This document shows positions 54,469-64,000 of a DNA stretch of 64,000 bases, in pieces. Numbering within the stretch: position 1 is the stretch's first letter; every line of letters begins with the position of its first letter. The DNA is taken from the NCBI RefSeq assembly GCF_031884435.1, contig NZ_CP134779.1:1-64000 (forward strand). The letters are read 5' to 3'. The notes beneath the pieces are model-generated. The model ran no database searches. It worked only from the letters and a program-made list of their open reading frames with translations, and was not told where the DNA came from. Made by a program: the position numbers and the translations under genes. The stretch is from Bosea sp. 685 (GTDB taxonomy: Bacteria > Pseudomonadota > Alphaproteobacteria > Rhizobiales > Beijerinckiaceae).

Positions 54469-55329
54469 TTATCCCCGCCTTGCCCTGAACGCCGTCAGCG
54501 TGTTGCGCAGCAGGCAGGCGATCGTCATCGGGCCGACACCGCCGGGCACCGGGGTGATCGCGCCGGCGACGCTGATCGCTTCGGCGAAATCGACATCGCC
54601 GACCAGCTTGCCGTCGGGCGTGCGGTTGATGCCGACATCGATCACGGTCGCGCCGGGCTTGATCCAGTCGCCCCTGACGAAATGCGGCCGGCCGACCGCG
54701 GCCACCACGATATCGGCGCGGCGCACCACGGCGGCGAGGTCGCGCGTGCGGGAATGGGCGATCGTCACCGTGCAATCGGCCTGCAGCAGCAATTGCGCCA
54801 CGGGGCGGCCGACGAGCTCGGAACGGCCGATCACGACGGCCTCCAGCCCCGCAAGCGTCGGCAGCACCTGCCGCAGCAGCAGCATGCAGCCGAGCGGCGT
54901 GCAGGGCACGAGGCCGTTCTTGCCGCCGGCGAGCTTGCCGGCATTGATTGGGTGCAGGCCGTCGACATCCTTGGCGGGGTCGATGGCATCGATGATCGTG
55001 CCGGTGTCGATATGCTTGGGCAGCGGCAATTGCACCAGGATGCCGTCGACCGCATCGTCGGCGTTCAGGCTGGCGATCTTGGCCAGGAGTTCGGCTTCGC
55101 TGGTCTCCGTGGGCAGGCGATGTGCGACCGAGTTCATGCCGATCTCGGCGGCGAGCTTTTCCTTCGAGGCGACATAGACCCGGCTTGCCGGATCCTCGCC
55201 GACGAGCACGACATGCAGGCCGGGAACGAGGCCACGCTCCGCCTTGATCGCCGTGACCTCGCGGCCGATCTCGGCCCTGAGCGCGGCGGCCGCCGCCTTG
55301 CCATCGATGATGCGCGCCTGATCCGGCAT
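54469..55329 (-). CDS. folD: Methylenetetrahydrofolate dehydrogenase/cyclohydrolase FolD
   Basis: A 286-aa bifunctional enzyme from the ATG at 55329, which follows GAGGATTG. The catalytic Tyr and Lys occur in [10 protein letters not shown], then [25 protein letters not shown], the NADP loop [17 protein letters not shown], and [18 protein letters not shown]. It interconverts methylene- and formyl-tetrahydrofolate. It converges on the HEPN gene with only 3 nt between stops. Open frame upstream of the ATG is not supported. Confidence 0.96.
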   Translation of the reverse strand: MPDQARIIDGKAAAAALRAEIGREVTAIKAERGLVPGLHVVLVGEDPASRVYVASKEKLAAEIGMNSVAHRLPTETSEAELLAKIASLNADDAVDGILVQLPLPKHIDTGTIIDAIDPAKDVDGLHPINAGKLAGGKNGLVPCTPLGCMLLLRQVLPTLAGLEAVVIGRSELVGRPVAQLLLQADCTVTIAHSRTRDLAAVVRRADIVVAAVGRPHFVRGDWIKPGATVIDVGINRTPDGKLVGDVDFAEAISVAGAITPVPGGVGPMTIACLLRNTLTAFRARRG

Positions 55330-55486
55330 GGTCTGACAATCCTCGTCTCGTCCGCGAGCCGTTCTCATGCGCGATCGGCCCGGCGGCGACAAGCCCGGAT
55401 GCGACGCCGGCTTGGTTGCACGCGTCATCGCGGGCCGGTATCGATCGCTGTGTCGGGATGCAAGGCCGTGCGGGAGAGGTGACGAC

Positions 55487-56818
55487 GTGACCAGCGGTTT
55501 TGCTTGCCTGCCCAGCACAGCCTCCTTTCGCCTGAGCAATGCCCGCGCGCCGCTCTGCCTGCTCGACGGCGCTTCGTTCGCGGCCGATCGCGACGGGCTG
55601 GCAAAGGTCGATATCGGCATCGAGCATGGCCGTATCGCCTCGATCCTGCCGGCGGGAACCGAACCGCTGGAGGCAGGCGCAAGCTTCGATCTCGATGGCG
55701 GCATCGTGCTGCCACGCCTCGTCGACTGCCATGTCCATCTCGACAAGGGCCATATCTGGCCGCGCCGGCGCAACCCGGACGGCAGCTTCATGGGCGCGTT
55801 GAGCAATGTCCTGATCGACCGCGAGGCAAACTGGTCGGCGGTGGACGTGCGGACCCGGATGGAGTTCGGCCTGCGTTGCGCGCTCAGTCATGGCACGGCG
55901 GCGATGCGGACGCATCTCGACTCGCTCGGCAAGCAGATCGGCATCTCCTGGCCGGTCTTCGCCGAACTCAGGGCGGAATGGGCCGGTCGCATCGCGCTGC
56001 AGGCATCGCCGCTGTTCGGCATCCAGCTCGCGCTCGAGCCCGAGCATATGCGGGCGGTGACGGCAGCCGTGAAGACGCATGGCGACGGCATCTTCGGCTG
56101 CGTCAGCTATATGATCCCGCAGCTCGATGCTGCGCTCGACATCGTCTTCCGCACGGCGATCGAGAACGGCTTCGACCTCGATTTCCATGTCGACGAGACC
56201 AATGACCCTGAGGCGCGTTCGCTGGAGAACATCGCGGATGCCGCGATCCGCCATGGCTTCACCGGGAAGATCCTGTGCGGGCATTGCTGCTCGCTTGCCG
56301 TGCAGCAGCCCGATGACGAGGCGCGCATCATCGCCAAGGTCAAGGAGGCGGGGATCAGCGTGGTCTCGCTGCCGATGTGCAACATGTATTTGCAGGACCG
56401 TGCAGTCGGCCGCACGCCGCGCTGGCGCGGGGTCACGGCGCTGCATGAATTGAAGGCGGCGGGCGTGCCGGTGATGATCGCCTCCGACAACACCCGCGAC
56501 CCGTTCTATGCCTATGGCGACCTCGACCTGATCGAGGTGCTGCGCGAAGGCACGCGCATCCTCCAGTTCGATCACTCCGGAACCGATTGGGCGAATGCGG
56601 TGGCGCGGACGCCGGCCGCGATCATGGGCGCGACTGGCGCCGGCGTGCTCTCGCCCGGCGGAGCGGCCGACCTGATCCTGACCCGCGCCCGCGACTGGAC
56701 CGAGTTCTTCGCCCGTCCGCAGACCGACCGGACCGTGCTGGTACAAGGCCGCGCGATCGACACGACGCTGCCGGACCATCGCGAGCTCGATCATCTGATG
56801 GGGAGCGCGCATTCGTGA
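55487..56818 (+). CDS. Cytosine-deaminase-like amidohydrolase
   Basis: A 443-aa protein from the GTG at 55487, which follows GAGAGGTGAC; a longer frame from 55367 lacks a ribosome binding site. [15 protein letters not shown] has the HxH metal ligands and the LDK motif of the CodA group, [12 protein letters not shown] and CGHCCSLA add further ligands, and [15 protein letters not shown] has the final Asp. These enzymes deaminate cytosine or related ring compounds. Next come an FAD-linked oxidase and a quinone reductase-like gene, suggesting a catabolic operon of unknown substrate. Confidence 0.88.
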   Translation: MTSGFACLPSTASFRLSNARAPLCLLDGASFAADRDGLAKVDIGIEHGRIASILPAGTEPLEAGASFDLDGGIVLPRLVDCHVHLDKGHIWPRRRNPDGSFMGALSNVLIDREANWSAVDVRTRMEFGLRCALSHGTAAMRTHLDSLGKQIGISWPVFAELRAEWAGRIALQASPLFGIQLALEPEHMRAVTAAVKTHGDGIFGCVSYMIPQLDAALDIVFRTAIENGFDLDFHVDETNDPEARSLENIADAAIRHGFTGKILCGHCCSLAVQQPDDEARIIAKVKEAGISVVSLPMCNMYLQDRAVGRTPRWRGVTALHELKAAGVPVMIASDNTRDPFYAYGDLDLIEVLREGTRILQFDHSGTDWANAVARTPAAIMGATGAGVLSPGGAADLILTRARDWTEFFARPQTDRTVLVQGRAIDTTLPDHRELDHLMGSAHS

Positions 56819-56844
56819 TGCCGTGCCGTTTGTCTCTCCCGCGC

Positions 56845-56934
56845 CGTCATCCCGGGCTTGTCCCGGGATCCATCGGAGGCCGCTCCGCTCTACGATGGAT
56901 CCCGGAGCTCCGCTTCGCTGCGTCCGGGATGACG
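56845..56934. repeat. Palindromic intergenic repeat (CGTCATCCCGGGCTT type)
   Basis: CGTCATCCCGGGCTTGTCCC and the end CGTCCGGGATGACG are inverted, with an inner pair GGGATCCATCG and CGATGGATCCC. It fills the gap between the amidohydrolase gene and the FAD-oxidase gene. Same general family as the repeats at 6067, 38251, 47461 and 60601. Confidence 0.8.
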
Positions 56935-56981
56935 ATGCGGGTTTGGGTCGGTCAGAGTCAGGCTGAGTGGGGCAAGAGCGC

Positions 56982-58406
56982 ATGACCGCCCGCTACGACA
57001 TCGCCGGGTTGAAGGCCCGCCTCGGCGGCATCCGCAGCGAGGACAACCCGGCGCTGGTGAAGCAGAAGAGCCGCGACTTCTTCTGGTACTCACCGGTGCT
57101 GAAGCGCCAGCTCGACCATGTCACGGCCGACATCGTGGTGTCCCCGACAAGCGAGGCGGAGGTGCTGGAGGTGCTTGCCGCCGCGCATGTGCTGGGCATT
57201 CCGGTGACGCCGCGTGGCACGGGGACGGGCAATTACGGCCAGGCCATGCCGCTCTCGGGCGGCGTGCTGCTCGATCTCTCCGGCTTCAACAAGGTCAAGG
57301 CGATCGCACCCGGTCGCTATATCGCCGAGCCCGGTGCGATCATGGCGCGGATCGATGACGAGACGCGCAAGCATTCGCGCCAGGAACTCAGGCTCCACCC
57401 CTCGACGTACCAGACCGCCTCGATCGGCGGCTTCATCGCCGGCGGTTCGGGTGGCGTCGGCTCGATCAAATGGGGCGGATTGCGCGACTGGGGGAACATT
57501 ATCGCGCTCAAGGTTGCGACGATGGAGGCCTCTCCGCGCATTCTGGAGCTGAGCGGCGAGGATCTGCACAAGGTTGCCCATGCCTATGGCACCAACGGCA
57601 TCATCACCGAGGTCGAGATGCCATTGGCGCCGGCTTACGACTGGGTCGATGTCATCCTCGGCTTCGGTAGCTTGCGAGCCGCGACGGAGTTCGCCAATGA
57701 TCTGGGCGAGCAGGACGGGCTGGCGCTGAAGAACCTTGCCGTCGTCGCTGCGCCGGCTCCCCATGATTATTTCCTGCGGCACAGGAAATTCCTGCCGCGC
57801 GACAGCCATCTCGTCATCGTCATGGCCGCCGATTTCGCGGTCGACTCGCTGCTGGCTTATGCGAGGCGGTTCAAGGGCGCCGAACTGCTGATGCGTTCGG
57901 ACAGGCTCTCCCCGGAGGAGGCGAAGGGCCTGCCGCCCGCCTATGAGCTCGGCTGGAACCACACCACGCTCAGGGCGCTGCGCGTCGATCCCGCCATCAC
58001 CTATCTCCAGGTGCTCTACCCGTTCCCGAACCAGATCGAGCTGGTCGAGGCGATCCATGCGCGTTTCGGCGATGAAGTGCTCTGCCATCTTGAATTCGTC
58101 CGCTTCGACGGCAAGATCACCTGCTTTGGACTGCCATTGGTGCGCTTCACCACGGAAGAGCGGCTGGAGGAGATCATGGCGATCCATGAGGCGATGGGCG
58201 CGCCAATCTTCAACCCGCATCGCTACACGCTGGAGGAGGGCGGCATGAAGCAGACCGACGAGGCCCAGCTCGCCTTCAAGCGCAAGGCCGATCCGCAAGG
58301 GCTGCTCAACCCTGGCAAGATGATCGCCTGGGAAGACCCGGCTTACGACTACGCTTCAGGCAAGACCTTCCTGTTCCGCAGCCTCTCCGAAGCGGGGGTG
58401 GGCTGA
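56982..58406 (+). CDS. FAD-binding oxidoreductase, GlcD/D-lactate dehydrogenase-like
   Basis: A 474-aa protein from the ATG at 56982; a GTG at 56967 would add five residues. The FAD (PCMH-type) domain is seen in IVVSPTSEAEVLEVLAAAHVLGIPVTPRGTGTGNYGQAM and HPSTYQTASIGGFIAGGSGGVGSIKWGGL. The C terminus has KRKADPQGLLNPGKM, the usual end of this family. These enzymes oxidise alpha-hydroxy acids or similar compounds. The gene is followed after 2 nt by the quinone reductase-like gene, so they are coupled. Confidence 0.9.
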   Translation: MTARYDIAGLKARLGGIRSEDNPALVKQKSRDFFWYSPVLKRQLDHVTADIVVSPTSEAEVLEVLAAAHVLGIPVTPRGTGTGNYGQAMPLSGGVLLDLSGFNKVKAIAPGRYIAEPGAIMARIDDETRKHSRQELRLHPSTYQTASIGGFIAGGSGGVGSIKWGGLRDWGNIIALKVATMEASPRILELSGEDLHKVAHAYGTNGIITEVEMPLAPAYDWVDVILGFGSLRAATEFANDLGEQDGLALKNLAVVAAPAPHDYFLRHRKFLPRDSHLVIVMAADFAVDSLLAYARRFKGAELLMRSDRLSPEEAKGLPPAYELGWNHTTLRALRVDPAITYLQVLYPFPNQIELVEAIHARFGDEVLCHLEFVRFDGKITCFGLPLVRFTTEERLEEIMAIHEAMGAPIFNPHRYTLEEGGMKQTDEAQLAFKRKADPQGLLNPGKMIAWEDPAYDYASGKTFLFRSLSEAGVG

Positions 58407-58408
58407 CG

Positions 58409-58990
58409 ATGCGCGTGCTCGTGCTCTACGCCCATCCCGATCCGGAGAGCTATGGCGCGGCGCTGCACGAGACGGTGGTGGCGAGCTTGCGTTCGGTGGG
58501 GCACGAGGTCGACGATTGCGATCTCTATGCCGAAGGTTTTGACGCCGTGCTGAGCCGGGCCGAGCGCGTGGGCTATCATGACCTCGCCAGCAATACGCGT
58601 CCCGTTGCCGGCTATGTCGAGCGGCTGCAAAAGGCCGAGGCGCTGGTGCTGTGCTTTCCGGTCTGGAATTTCGGCTATCCGGCGATCCTGAAGGGGTTCT
58701 TCGACCGGGTCTTCCTGCCCGGCATCTCGTTCAGATTGGTCGACGGCAAGGTCAGGCCCAATCTCTGGAACATCCGCAAGCTTGCGGTGGTGACGACCTA
58801 TGGCGGCACGCGCTGGCGCGCGCTGCTGATGGGCGATCCGCCGCGCAAGTTGGTCAATCGGGTGCTGCGCGCGGTCTGCCACCCCAGCGCGCGGCCGCGC
58901 TATCTGGCGCATTACGACATGAACCGCGCCACGCCGGAGACCCGTAGGGCATTTTTAGACCGGGTTCGTGCTAATATCCTCCAGCTGTGA
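58409..58990 (+). CDS. NAD(P)H quinone oxidoreductase-like flavodoxin-fold protein
   Basis: A 193-aa flavoprotein. LVLYAHPDPESYGAALHETVVASL is the flavin phosphate site of the NQO2/KefF/MdaB family, and LCFPVWNFGYPAILKGFFDRVFLPGISF is the second signature. It should pass electrons from NAD(P)H to quinones or other acceptors by FMN or FAD. It starts 2 nt after the FAD-oxidase stop. Its role in the pathway could be two-electron reduction of a ring intermediate. Confidence 0.9.
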   Translation: MRVLVLYAHPDPESYGAALHETVVASLRSVGHEVDDCDLYAEGFDAVLSRAERVGYHDLASNTRPVAGYVERLQKAEALVLCFPVWNFGYPAILKGFFDRVFLPGISFRLVDGKVRPNLWNIRKLAVVTTYGGTRWRALLMGDPPRKLVNRVLRAVCHPSARPRYLAHYDMNRATPETRRAFLDRVRANILQL

Positions 58991-59084
58991 AGTATCTGTC
59001 TCACCCACGTCATCAGCGTGTCATGATCGCGGGCGATCTGAGAGCCGGCGAACGATCGCCGAAACCATTAGCAAGGACCGGCTC

Positions 59085-59567
59085 ATGACCAAGTCGCTGG
59101 AGAAGAGCGTCGGCCGTGCCCTGCTGGTGACGGCGCGGCTGCATCGCGCGCGGATGGGCGAGCGGCTCAACGCGCTTGGCCTGTTCCCGGGCCAGGAGCA
59201 GGCGCTGAAGGCGCTGCAGCCCGCGCCGATGACGATGGGCGAGCTTGCGACCTTGCTCCGGGTCAAGCCGCCGACGGTCTCCAAGACGATCGGCCGGCTT
59301 TCCTTGCAGGGCCTCGTCACGCGCGAGGGCGGCAGCCGCGACGGACGCCTCGTCCAGGTCGCACTGACCGAACTCGGCCAGAAGACCGCCGGGACGCTGG
59401 ATGCGGTCTGGAACCAGGTCGAGGACGAGTTGCTTGAACGTCTCGACGCGAAGGAGCGCAAGCAGCTCCGCAAGCTTCTCCGCAAAGCCGCCAAAGGATT
59501 GTCGAAAGCCGGCGTCGAGATCGAGGATGGCGATGTCGATGGCGACGAGGCCGATAGCGACGGCTGA
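59085..59567 (+). CDS. MarR-family transcriptional regulator
   Basis: A 160-aa regulator from the ATG at 59085, which has AAGGA before it; longer frames have no support. ALGLFPGQEQALKAL, then MTMGELATLLRVKPPTVSKTIGRLSLQGLVTREGGSRDGRLVQVALTELG is the winged helix of MarR. The C terminus is acidic (EIEDGDVDGDEADSDG). MarR proteins respond to phenolic or other small ligands. It follows the catabolic genes and may control them. Confidence 0.9.
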   Translation: MTKSLEKSVGRALLVTARLHRARMGERLNALGLFPGQEQALKALQPAPMTMGELATLLRVKPPTVSKTIGRLSLQGLVTREGGSRDGRLVQVALTELGQKTAGTLDAVWNQVEDELLERLDAKERKQLRKLLRKAAKGLSKAGVEIEDGDVDGDEADSDG

Positions 59568-59648
59568 TACGCGCATGGATTGCATGCAGCCATCGACTGG
59601 CCTGAGGCCGTAAAACGGTTAAGTCTGCCTCTGGCATTCTGCCAGCGC

Positions 59649-60584
59649 ATGACGGAATCTTTCTTGGCGGCCCATTCCCACACTCCGGAAACCAGCCGCA
59701 CGCGGCTGGCCGCGATCGCGCTGATGTGTGGGGCCGTGCTGTGCTTCGCCATGCTCGATGCCAGCGCGAAATGGCTGTCGGCCTCGATGGATCCGGTGCA
59801 GGTGGTGTTCGCCCGCTATGCCGGCAGCATGGCGCTGGTCTGCCTGCTGCTCAATCCGTGGAGCCATCCCGGTATCCTGCGGACGCAACGACCCTGGCTC
59901 CAGGCTGTCCGCTCGCTGCTTCTGCTGGGCTCGACAATGCTGAACTTCATCGCGGTCAAATATCTCCAGCTCGCGGAGACCGTCTCGATCATGTTCGCGG
60001 GGCCACTCCTGGTGGCGCTGGTCTCCGGCCCACTCCTGGGGGAATGGCCGGGTCCACGCCGGCTTGTTGCCATCGGCGTGGGTTTTCTCGGCGTGCTGGT
60101 GATTACCCGGCCGGGCTTCGGCGGGATGCATCCTGCCGCCCTGCTCAGCGTGCTCGGCTGCGTCTGCTACTCGTTCTATTCGCTGGCGACGCGCAAGCTT
60201 GCCGCCTTCGATCCGCCGGAGACGACGATGGTCTATTCGGGCGTCGCCGGCACGCTTGCGATGCTGCCCTTGATCCCGTTCTTCTGGACGATGCCGCAAA
60301 GCCCACTGGTCTGGCTGGTGATGTTCGCGACCGGGGTGCTCGGCGGCTTCGGCCATTGGCTCCTGATCCTGGCGCATCGGCTTGCGCCGGCGACGGTGCT
60401 TGCACCCTTCATCTATTCGCAGATCGTCTGGATGATCGCGCTCGGCTGGTTTGCCTTCGGCCAGTGGCCGGACCGCTGGACCTTCATCGGCGCTGGCATC
60501 GTCATCGCCTCGGGACTGTACCTGCTCTACCGGGAGCGGGTCAGGCATGTGCCGGAGGAAGCGGCTTCAGCGCGGCTCGATTGA
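59649..60584 (+). CDS. EamA/DMT-family exporter
   Basis: A 311-aa membrane protein from the ATG at 59649; an upstream frame from 59580 has no ribosome binding site. About ten hydrophobic helices form two EamA repeats, with LCFAMLDASAKWLS in helix 1 and APFIYSQIVWMIALGWFAFGQWPDRWTFIGAGIVIASGLYLLYRER at the end. Members export amino acids, metabolites or toxic compounds. Next gene, kup, is convergent across a repeat. Confidence 0.9.
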   Translation: MTESFLAAHSHTPETSRTRLAAIALMCGAVLCFAMLDASAKWLSASMDPVQVVFARYAGSMALVCLLLNPWSHPGILRTQRPWLQAVRSLLLLGSTMLNFIAVKYLQLAETVSIMFAGPLLVALVSGPLLGEWPGPRRLVAIGVGFLGVLVITRPGFGGMHPAALLSVLGCVCYSFYSLATRKLAAFDPPETTMVYSGVAGTLAMLPLIPFFWTMPQSPLVWLVMFATGVLGGFGHWLLILAHRLAPATVLAPFIYSQIVWMIALGWFAFGQWPDRWTFIGAGIVIASGLYLLYRERVRHVPEEAASARLD

Positions 60585-60600
60585 GCCTACAAAAGGCGTT

Positions 60601-60713
60601 TCATGCTCGGGCTCGACCCGAACATCTCTTTCCAGAGATTCTCGGGTCCACGCGGAGTTTATCCTTGGGCCGATCGAAGATCGGGCCCGAGGGCTTCGCC
60701 CGAGAATTGACGG
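60601..60713. repeat. Palindromic repeat between convergent genes
   Basis: TCATGCTCGGGCTCGACCCGA..., then CTTGGGCCGATCGAAGATCGGGCCCGAGG and GGGCTTCGCCCGAGAATTGACG. Several stem-loops follow each other. It fills the gap between the DMT exporter (+) and kup (-), so it is likely to stop transcription from both sides. Confidence 0.7.
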
Positions 60714-60721
60714 GTGGGCTT

Positions 60722-62722
60722 TCAGACCGAGACCTGCGTGCCGACCTCGACGACGCGGCCGGTCGGGATCTGGAAGAAGCTCGTGGCGTCGGTCGCGCTC
60801 TTGGTCAGGCTGATGAAGAGCTTGTCCTGCCAGATCGGCATGCCCGATTGCGGCGAGGCCTTGATCGAGCGGCGCGACAGGAAGAACGAGGTCGACATGA
60901 TGTCGAACTTGAAGCCCTGCTTGCGCAGCACGGCGAGCCCCTTGGGAATGTTGGGGCTCTCCATATAGCCATAGACCATCTCGACCCGCCAGAAATCGTC
61001 GGTGATCCGCGAGAGCCTGACGCGCTCCTCCTCGGCGACGCGCGGTGTGTCGGCCGAGCGCACGGTCAGGATCACATTGCGCTCATGCAGCACCTTGTTG
61101 TGCTTGAGGTTGTGCAGCAGCGAGGCGGGCGCCGTCTCGGGATCGCTGGTCAGGAACACCGCCATGCCCTTGACGCGCACGGGCGGGCTTTTCGACAGCA
61201 TGCCGACGAGTTCGAGCAGCGGCACATCGGTCTTGCGTGTCTTGTCGAACAGGATCTTGGTGCCGCGCACCCAGGTCCACATCATGACGACGAGCACGAT
61301 CGCCAGCAGCACCGGCATGTAGCCGCCGCTGAACAGCTTGAGCAGATTGGCGGCGAAGAAGGCGATGTCGATGACCAGGAAGGGCACGATCAGCGCCAGC
61401 GTCGCGATCAGGCTCCAGCCCCAGTTGCGGCGGATCACGATGAAGGCGAGCAGCGAACTCACCACCATCGTGCCGAACACGGCGATGCCATAGGCGTGCG
61501 ACAGGTTCGACGAGGTCTTGAAGGCCCAGACCAGGAGCAGCACGACGACCAGCAGCAGCCAGTTGATGCGCGGGATGTAGATCTGCCCCGATGTGTGCTC
61601 CGAGGTGTGCCGGATCTCGAGCCGTGGCAGCAGGCCGAGCTGGATCGCCTGGCGCGTCAGGGAGAAGGCGCCGGTGATCACGGCCTGGCTCGCGATGATG
61701 GTCGCGACCGTCGCCAGGATGACGAGCGGCAGGATCAGGAAGTCCGGCGCGAGCTTGTAGAACGGATTGTCGATCGCGGACGGGTCCGACAGGATGAGCG
61801 CGCCCTGGCCGAGATAGTTCAGCCAAAGCGAGGGAAACACCAGCCAGATCCAGGCGCTCTGGATCGGCCCACGGCCGAAATGGCCCATATCGGCATAGAG
61901 CGCCTCGGCGCCCGTGACGGCCAGGCAGACCGAGCCGAGCACGGCCAGCGACACCGTAGGATGGTCGACGAAGAAGCGCAGGCCGTAATAGGGGTTCACC
62001 GAGGCGAGCACGGTCAGTTCGTCGGCGATGTGATAGATGCCCAGGCCCGCCAGCGCCGCGAACCAGACCAGCATGACGGGGCCGAAGAAATTCGCGACCT
62101 TTTCGGTGCCGCCGCTCTGCACCATGAACAGGCCGATCAGGATGATCGAGGCGATCCAGATCACATAGTCGTCGAGCACCGGCGTCACCAGCTTGATACC
62201 CTCGACAGCCGAGAGCACCGAGATCGCCGGCGTGATGACCGCGTCGCCATAGAACAGCGCCGCGCCCGCCATTCCCAAAAACAGCACGAAGCCGCCGCGC
62301 ATGCGGCCCAGGCCACGCTGGGCCAGGGCGACCAACGTCAGGATGCCGCCTTCGCCATTGTTGTCGGCCCGCATCAGCAGCAGCACGTATTTCAGCGTCA
62401 CGACGATGACGAGCGACCACAGGATCAGCGACAGCACGCCGATGACGATGTCGCGCGGCACCGGCGTGTCGGCTGCGGCATTGGTCAGTGCGCCATGGGC
62501 TGCGGTCGCGGCCAGAACCGTCTCGCGCAGGGCGTAGAGCGGGCTCGTGCCGATGTCGCCATAGACGACGCCGAGCGCTCCCAGCGCCAGGACCGCGAAG
62601 CTGTTGGTGGAATGGCCGTGCTTGTTCGCGCCGCCATGACTTGTGCCGCCATGACCATCATCGAGGCCGAAACGGGAATCCTCCGGCCGTGTGGTCGGTG
62701 GATTCGGCTGATCATGCCCCAT
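60722..62722 (-). CDS. kup: Potassium transport protein Kup
   Basis: A 666-aa KUP/HAK transporter. [21 protein letters not shown] is the hallmark of the first helix, [19 protein letters not shown] the second, and about twelve hydrophobic segments follow, with a soluble C-terminal domain ending [18 protein letters not shown]. The N terminus (about 40 residues) is His/Gly-rich ([16 protein letters not shown]). It takes up K+ in symport with protons. It is downstream of ispG on the same strand, separated by a terminator. Confidence 0.96.
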   Translation of the reverse strand: MGHDQPNPPTTRPEDSRFGLDDGHGGTSHGGANKHGHSTNSFAVLALGALGVVYGDIGTSPLYALRETVLAATAAHGALTNAAADTPVPRDIVIGVLSLILWSLVIVVTLKYVLLLMRADNNGEGGILTLVALAQRGLGRMRGGFVLFLGMAGAALFYGDAVITPAISVLSAVEGIKLVTPVLDDYVIWIASIILIGLFMVQSGGTEKVANFFGPVMLVWFAALAGLGIYHIADELTVLASVNPYYGLRFFVDHPTVSLAVLGSVCLAVTGAEALYADMGHFGRGPIQSAWIWLVFPSLWLNYLGQGALILSDPSAIDNPFYKLAPDFLILPLVILATVATIIASQAVITGAFSLTRQAIQLGLLPRLEIRHTSEHTSGQIYIPRINWLLLVVVLLLVWAFKTSSNLSHAYGIAVFGTMVVSSLLAFIVIRRNWGWSLIATLALIVPFLVIDIAFFAANLLKLFSGGYMPVLLAIVLVVMMWTWVRGTKILFDKTRKTDVPLLELVGMLSKSPPVRVKGMAVFLTSDPETAPASLLHNLKHNKVLHERNVILTVRSADTPRVAEEERVRLSRITDDFWRVEMVYGYMESPNIPKGLAVLRKQGFKFDIMSTSFFLSRRSIKASPQSGMPIWQDKLFISLTKSATDATSFFQIPTGRVVEVGTQVSV

Positions 62723-62781
62723 CAGGGATCTCCGCGCGCGCTGCGGTGCAGCGAAAGGCCGGGGCGTCTAACACAAGCAGG

Positions 62782-62803
62782 CCGGCGCGCAAAGGCGCGC
62801 CGG
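62782..62803 (-). terminator. Stem-loop after ispG
   Basis: A perfect 9-bp GC-rich stem (CCGGCGCGC/GCGCGCCGG) with a 4-nt loop lies 7 nt after the ispG stop codon on the minus strand; the T-run is weak (CCTGCTTGTGTTAG). It would end or reduce transcription before kup. Confidence 0.7.
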
Positions 62804-62810
62804 TTCGATC

Positions 62811-64000
62811 TCACGGGGTCGCATCGCTCAGCCCGCCATAGCGCCGCGCGATATAGCCATCGACCATCGTCTTGAATTCGGCGGCGATGGCGGGGCCGCG
62901 CAGGGTCGTGACCTTGCGGCCATCGACGAAAACAGGGGCAACCGGCGCCTCGCCGGTGCCCGGCAGCGAGATGCCGATATCGGCATGCTTGGACTCGCCG
63001 GGGCCGTTGACGATGCAGCCCATCACCGCGACGTTCAGCGTCTCGACGCCGGGATAGCGCGTCTTCCATTCCGGCATGGAGCTTGAGATCCAGTTCTGGA
63101 TGTCCCGCGCCAGCTCCTGGAACACTGTCGAGGTGGTGCGGCCGCAGCCGGGGCAGGCCGCGACCAGCGGCACGAAGGCGCGGAAGCCCATGGTCTGGAG
63201 CAGTTCCTGTGCGGCCTTGACCTCGAGCGTGCGGTCGCCGCCGGGCTCAGGCGTCAGCGAGAAGCGGATCGTGTCGCCGATGCCCTCCTGCAGCAGGATG
63301 CCGAGCGCAGCCGAGGAGGCGACGAGGCCCTTCGAGCCCATGCCGGCTTCAGTGAGGCCGAGATGGATGGCGTAGTCGGCCCGGTTCGCCAGCATGCGGT
63401 AGACCGCGATCAGGTCCTGCACGCCCGAGACCTTGGCCGAAAGGATGATGCGGTCCCGGCCCAATCCGATCTCCTCGGCGCGTTGCGCAGAGAGGAGAGC
63501 CGATTGCACCATCGCTTCGCGCATCACGGCGCGGGCGTCGAGCGGGGTGGCAGAGACGGCGTTCTCGTCCATCAGGACGGTCAGCAATTCCTGGTCGAGC
63601 GAGCCCCAGTTCGCGCCGATGCGCACGGCCTTGCCATGCTTGATCGCGAGTTCGACGATCTGGCCGAACTGCCGGTCCTTCTTGTCCTTGAAGCCGACAT
63701 TGCCGGGGTTGATGCGGTATTTCGCCAGCGCCTCGGCGCAGGCGGGATGGTCGGTCAGCAGCTTGTGGCCGATATAGTGGAAATCGCCGACGAGCGGCAC
63801 GTCGATACCGATGCGGTCGAGCCGCTCGCGAATATGGGGAACCGCGGCGGCGGCCTCATCGCGGTCGACCGTGATGCGGACGAGTTCCGAACCCTGCCGG
63901 GCAAGCGCCGCGACCTGCGCGATCGTGCCCGCGATATCGGCGGTGTCGGTGTTGGTCATCGATTGCACGACGATCGGCGCCCCGCCGCCGACGGTGACGG
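62811..64000 (-). CDS. ispG: 4-hydroxy-3-methylbut-2-en-1-yl diphosphate synthase, 5' end outside the window
   Basis: About 396 residues are visible; the frame runs off the right edge, where [22 protein letters not shown] is the well-known N-terminal stretch, so perhaps 20-30 residues are missing. The TIM-barrel part includes [15 protein letters not shown] and [12 protein letters not shown], and the iron-sulfur domain has [12 protein letters not shown] and [26 protein letters not shown], giving the three cluster Cys residues. It catalyses the penultimate step of the MEP isoprenoid pathway. Confidence 0.96.
   Translation of the reverse strand, partial: VTVGGGAPIVVQSMTNTDTADIAGTIAQVAALARQGSELVRITVDRDEAAAAVPHIRERLDRIGIDVPLVGDFHYIGHKLLTDHPACAEALAKYRINPGNVGFKDKKDRQFGQIVELAIKHGKAVRIGANWGSLDQELLTVLMDENAVSATPLDARAVMREAMVQSALLSAQRAEEIGLGRDRIILSAKVSGVQDLIAVYRMLANRADYAIHLGLTEAGMGSKGLVASSAALGILLQEGIGDTIRFSLTPEPGGDRTLEVKAAQELLQTMGFRAFVPLVAACPGCGRTTSTVFQELARDIQNWISSSMPEWKTRYPGVETLNVAVMGCIVNGPGESKHADIGISLPGTGEAPVAPVFVDGRKVTTLRGPAIAAEFKTMVDGYIARRYGGLSDATP

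Noticed and set aside
59726..62875. A 1049-codon + strand open frame across the DMT exporter and kup
   Set aside because: It overlaps two well-identified genes in other frames and has low-complexity His/Gln/Asp/Arg composition, typical of antisense frames.

Overview
This window is a stretch of high-GC chromosome from an alphaproteobacterium, most likely order Hyphomicrobiales (Rhizobiales) and possibly Bosea-like. That placement is an inference. It rests on the mdh-sucC-sucD-sucA-sucB-lpdA gene order, the many nested ABC importers, the FixJ-like and ECF regulators, and the dispersed palindromic intergenic repeats. No rRNA, convincing tRNA, CRISPR array, insertion sequence or prophage was seen.

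Region 1 (1-6.0 kb, +) is the end of a dipeptide-type ABC importer operon: solute-binding protein, two permeases, two ATPases and an alpha/beta hydrolase, mostly joined by 4-nt ATGA overlaps. Region 2 (6.4-8.3 kb) is a convergent pair, a metal-dependent amidohydrolase (+) and an AroE-family dehydrogenase (-) with an altered catalytic Asp motif. A decayed C-terminal piece of a LivH-type permease lies just upstream of the dehydrogenase. Region 3 (8.35-16.6 kb, +) looks like one pentitol-utilisation operon: LacI regulator under a perfect 43-bp palindrome, MalF/MalG-type permeases, a Tat-exported binding protein, an FAD oxidoreductase, a D-ribulokinase-like FGGY kinase and a ribitol-dehydrogenase-like SDR. 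It has no ATPase gene.

Region 4 (16.7-22.2 kb, -) holds a FixJ-like response regulator with its histidine kinase and an orphan SsuB/TauB-like ATPase with a double-length fused permease. Three copies of a mosaic repeat are scattered around it, and one forms the 3' half of a small gene. Region 5 (22.7-27.4 kb) holds an L,D-transpeptidase with a changed active-site motif, a secreted protein of unknown function, a 41-residue lipoprotein, an isoprenylcysteine-methyltransferase-like membrane protein coupled to a lipase-like protein, and an IclR regulator.

Region 6 (27.6-38.0 kb, -) is a compact set of late flagellar genes headed by an ECF sigma factor: sigma, fliC, fliD, fliS, a 93-aa candidate anti-sigma protein, a very short flgD, flgE, a 105-aa unknown, an flgN-like gene, flgK and flgL. 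It has no basal body, export or motor genes. Together with the possible sigma/anti-sigma pair, this is the part most likely to hold an undescribed control circuit.

Region 7 (38.4-41.5 kb, -) pairs an aldehyde dehydrogenase with a catabolic-type acetolactate synthase. Region 8 (41.7-54.5 kb, +) runs zapE, a GNAT acetyltransferase, a TetR regulator with a nearby palindrome, then the TCA-cycle operon mdh-sucCDAB-MAPEG-lpdA and an MNT/HEPN toxin-antitoxin-like pair. Region 9 (54.5-64 kb) holds folD (-), a catabolic-looking + strand run (cytosine-deaminase-like hydrolase, FAD-linked oxidase, NAD(P)H quinone oxidoreductase-like protein, MarR regulator, DMT exporter), then kup and a partial ispG on the - strand.
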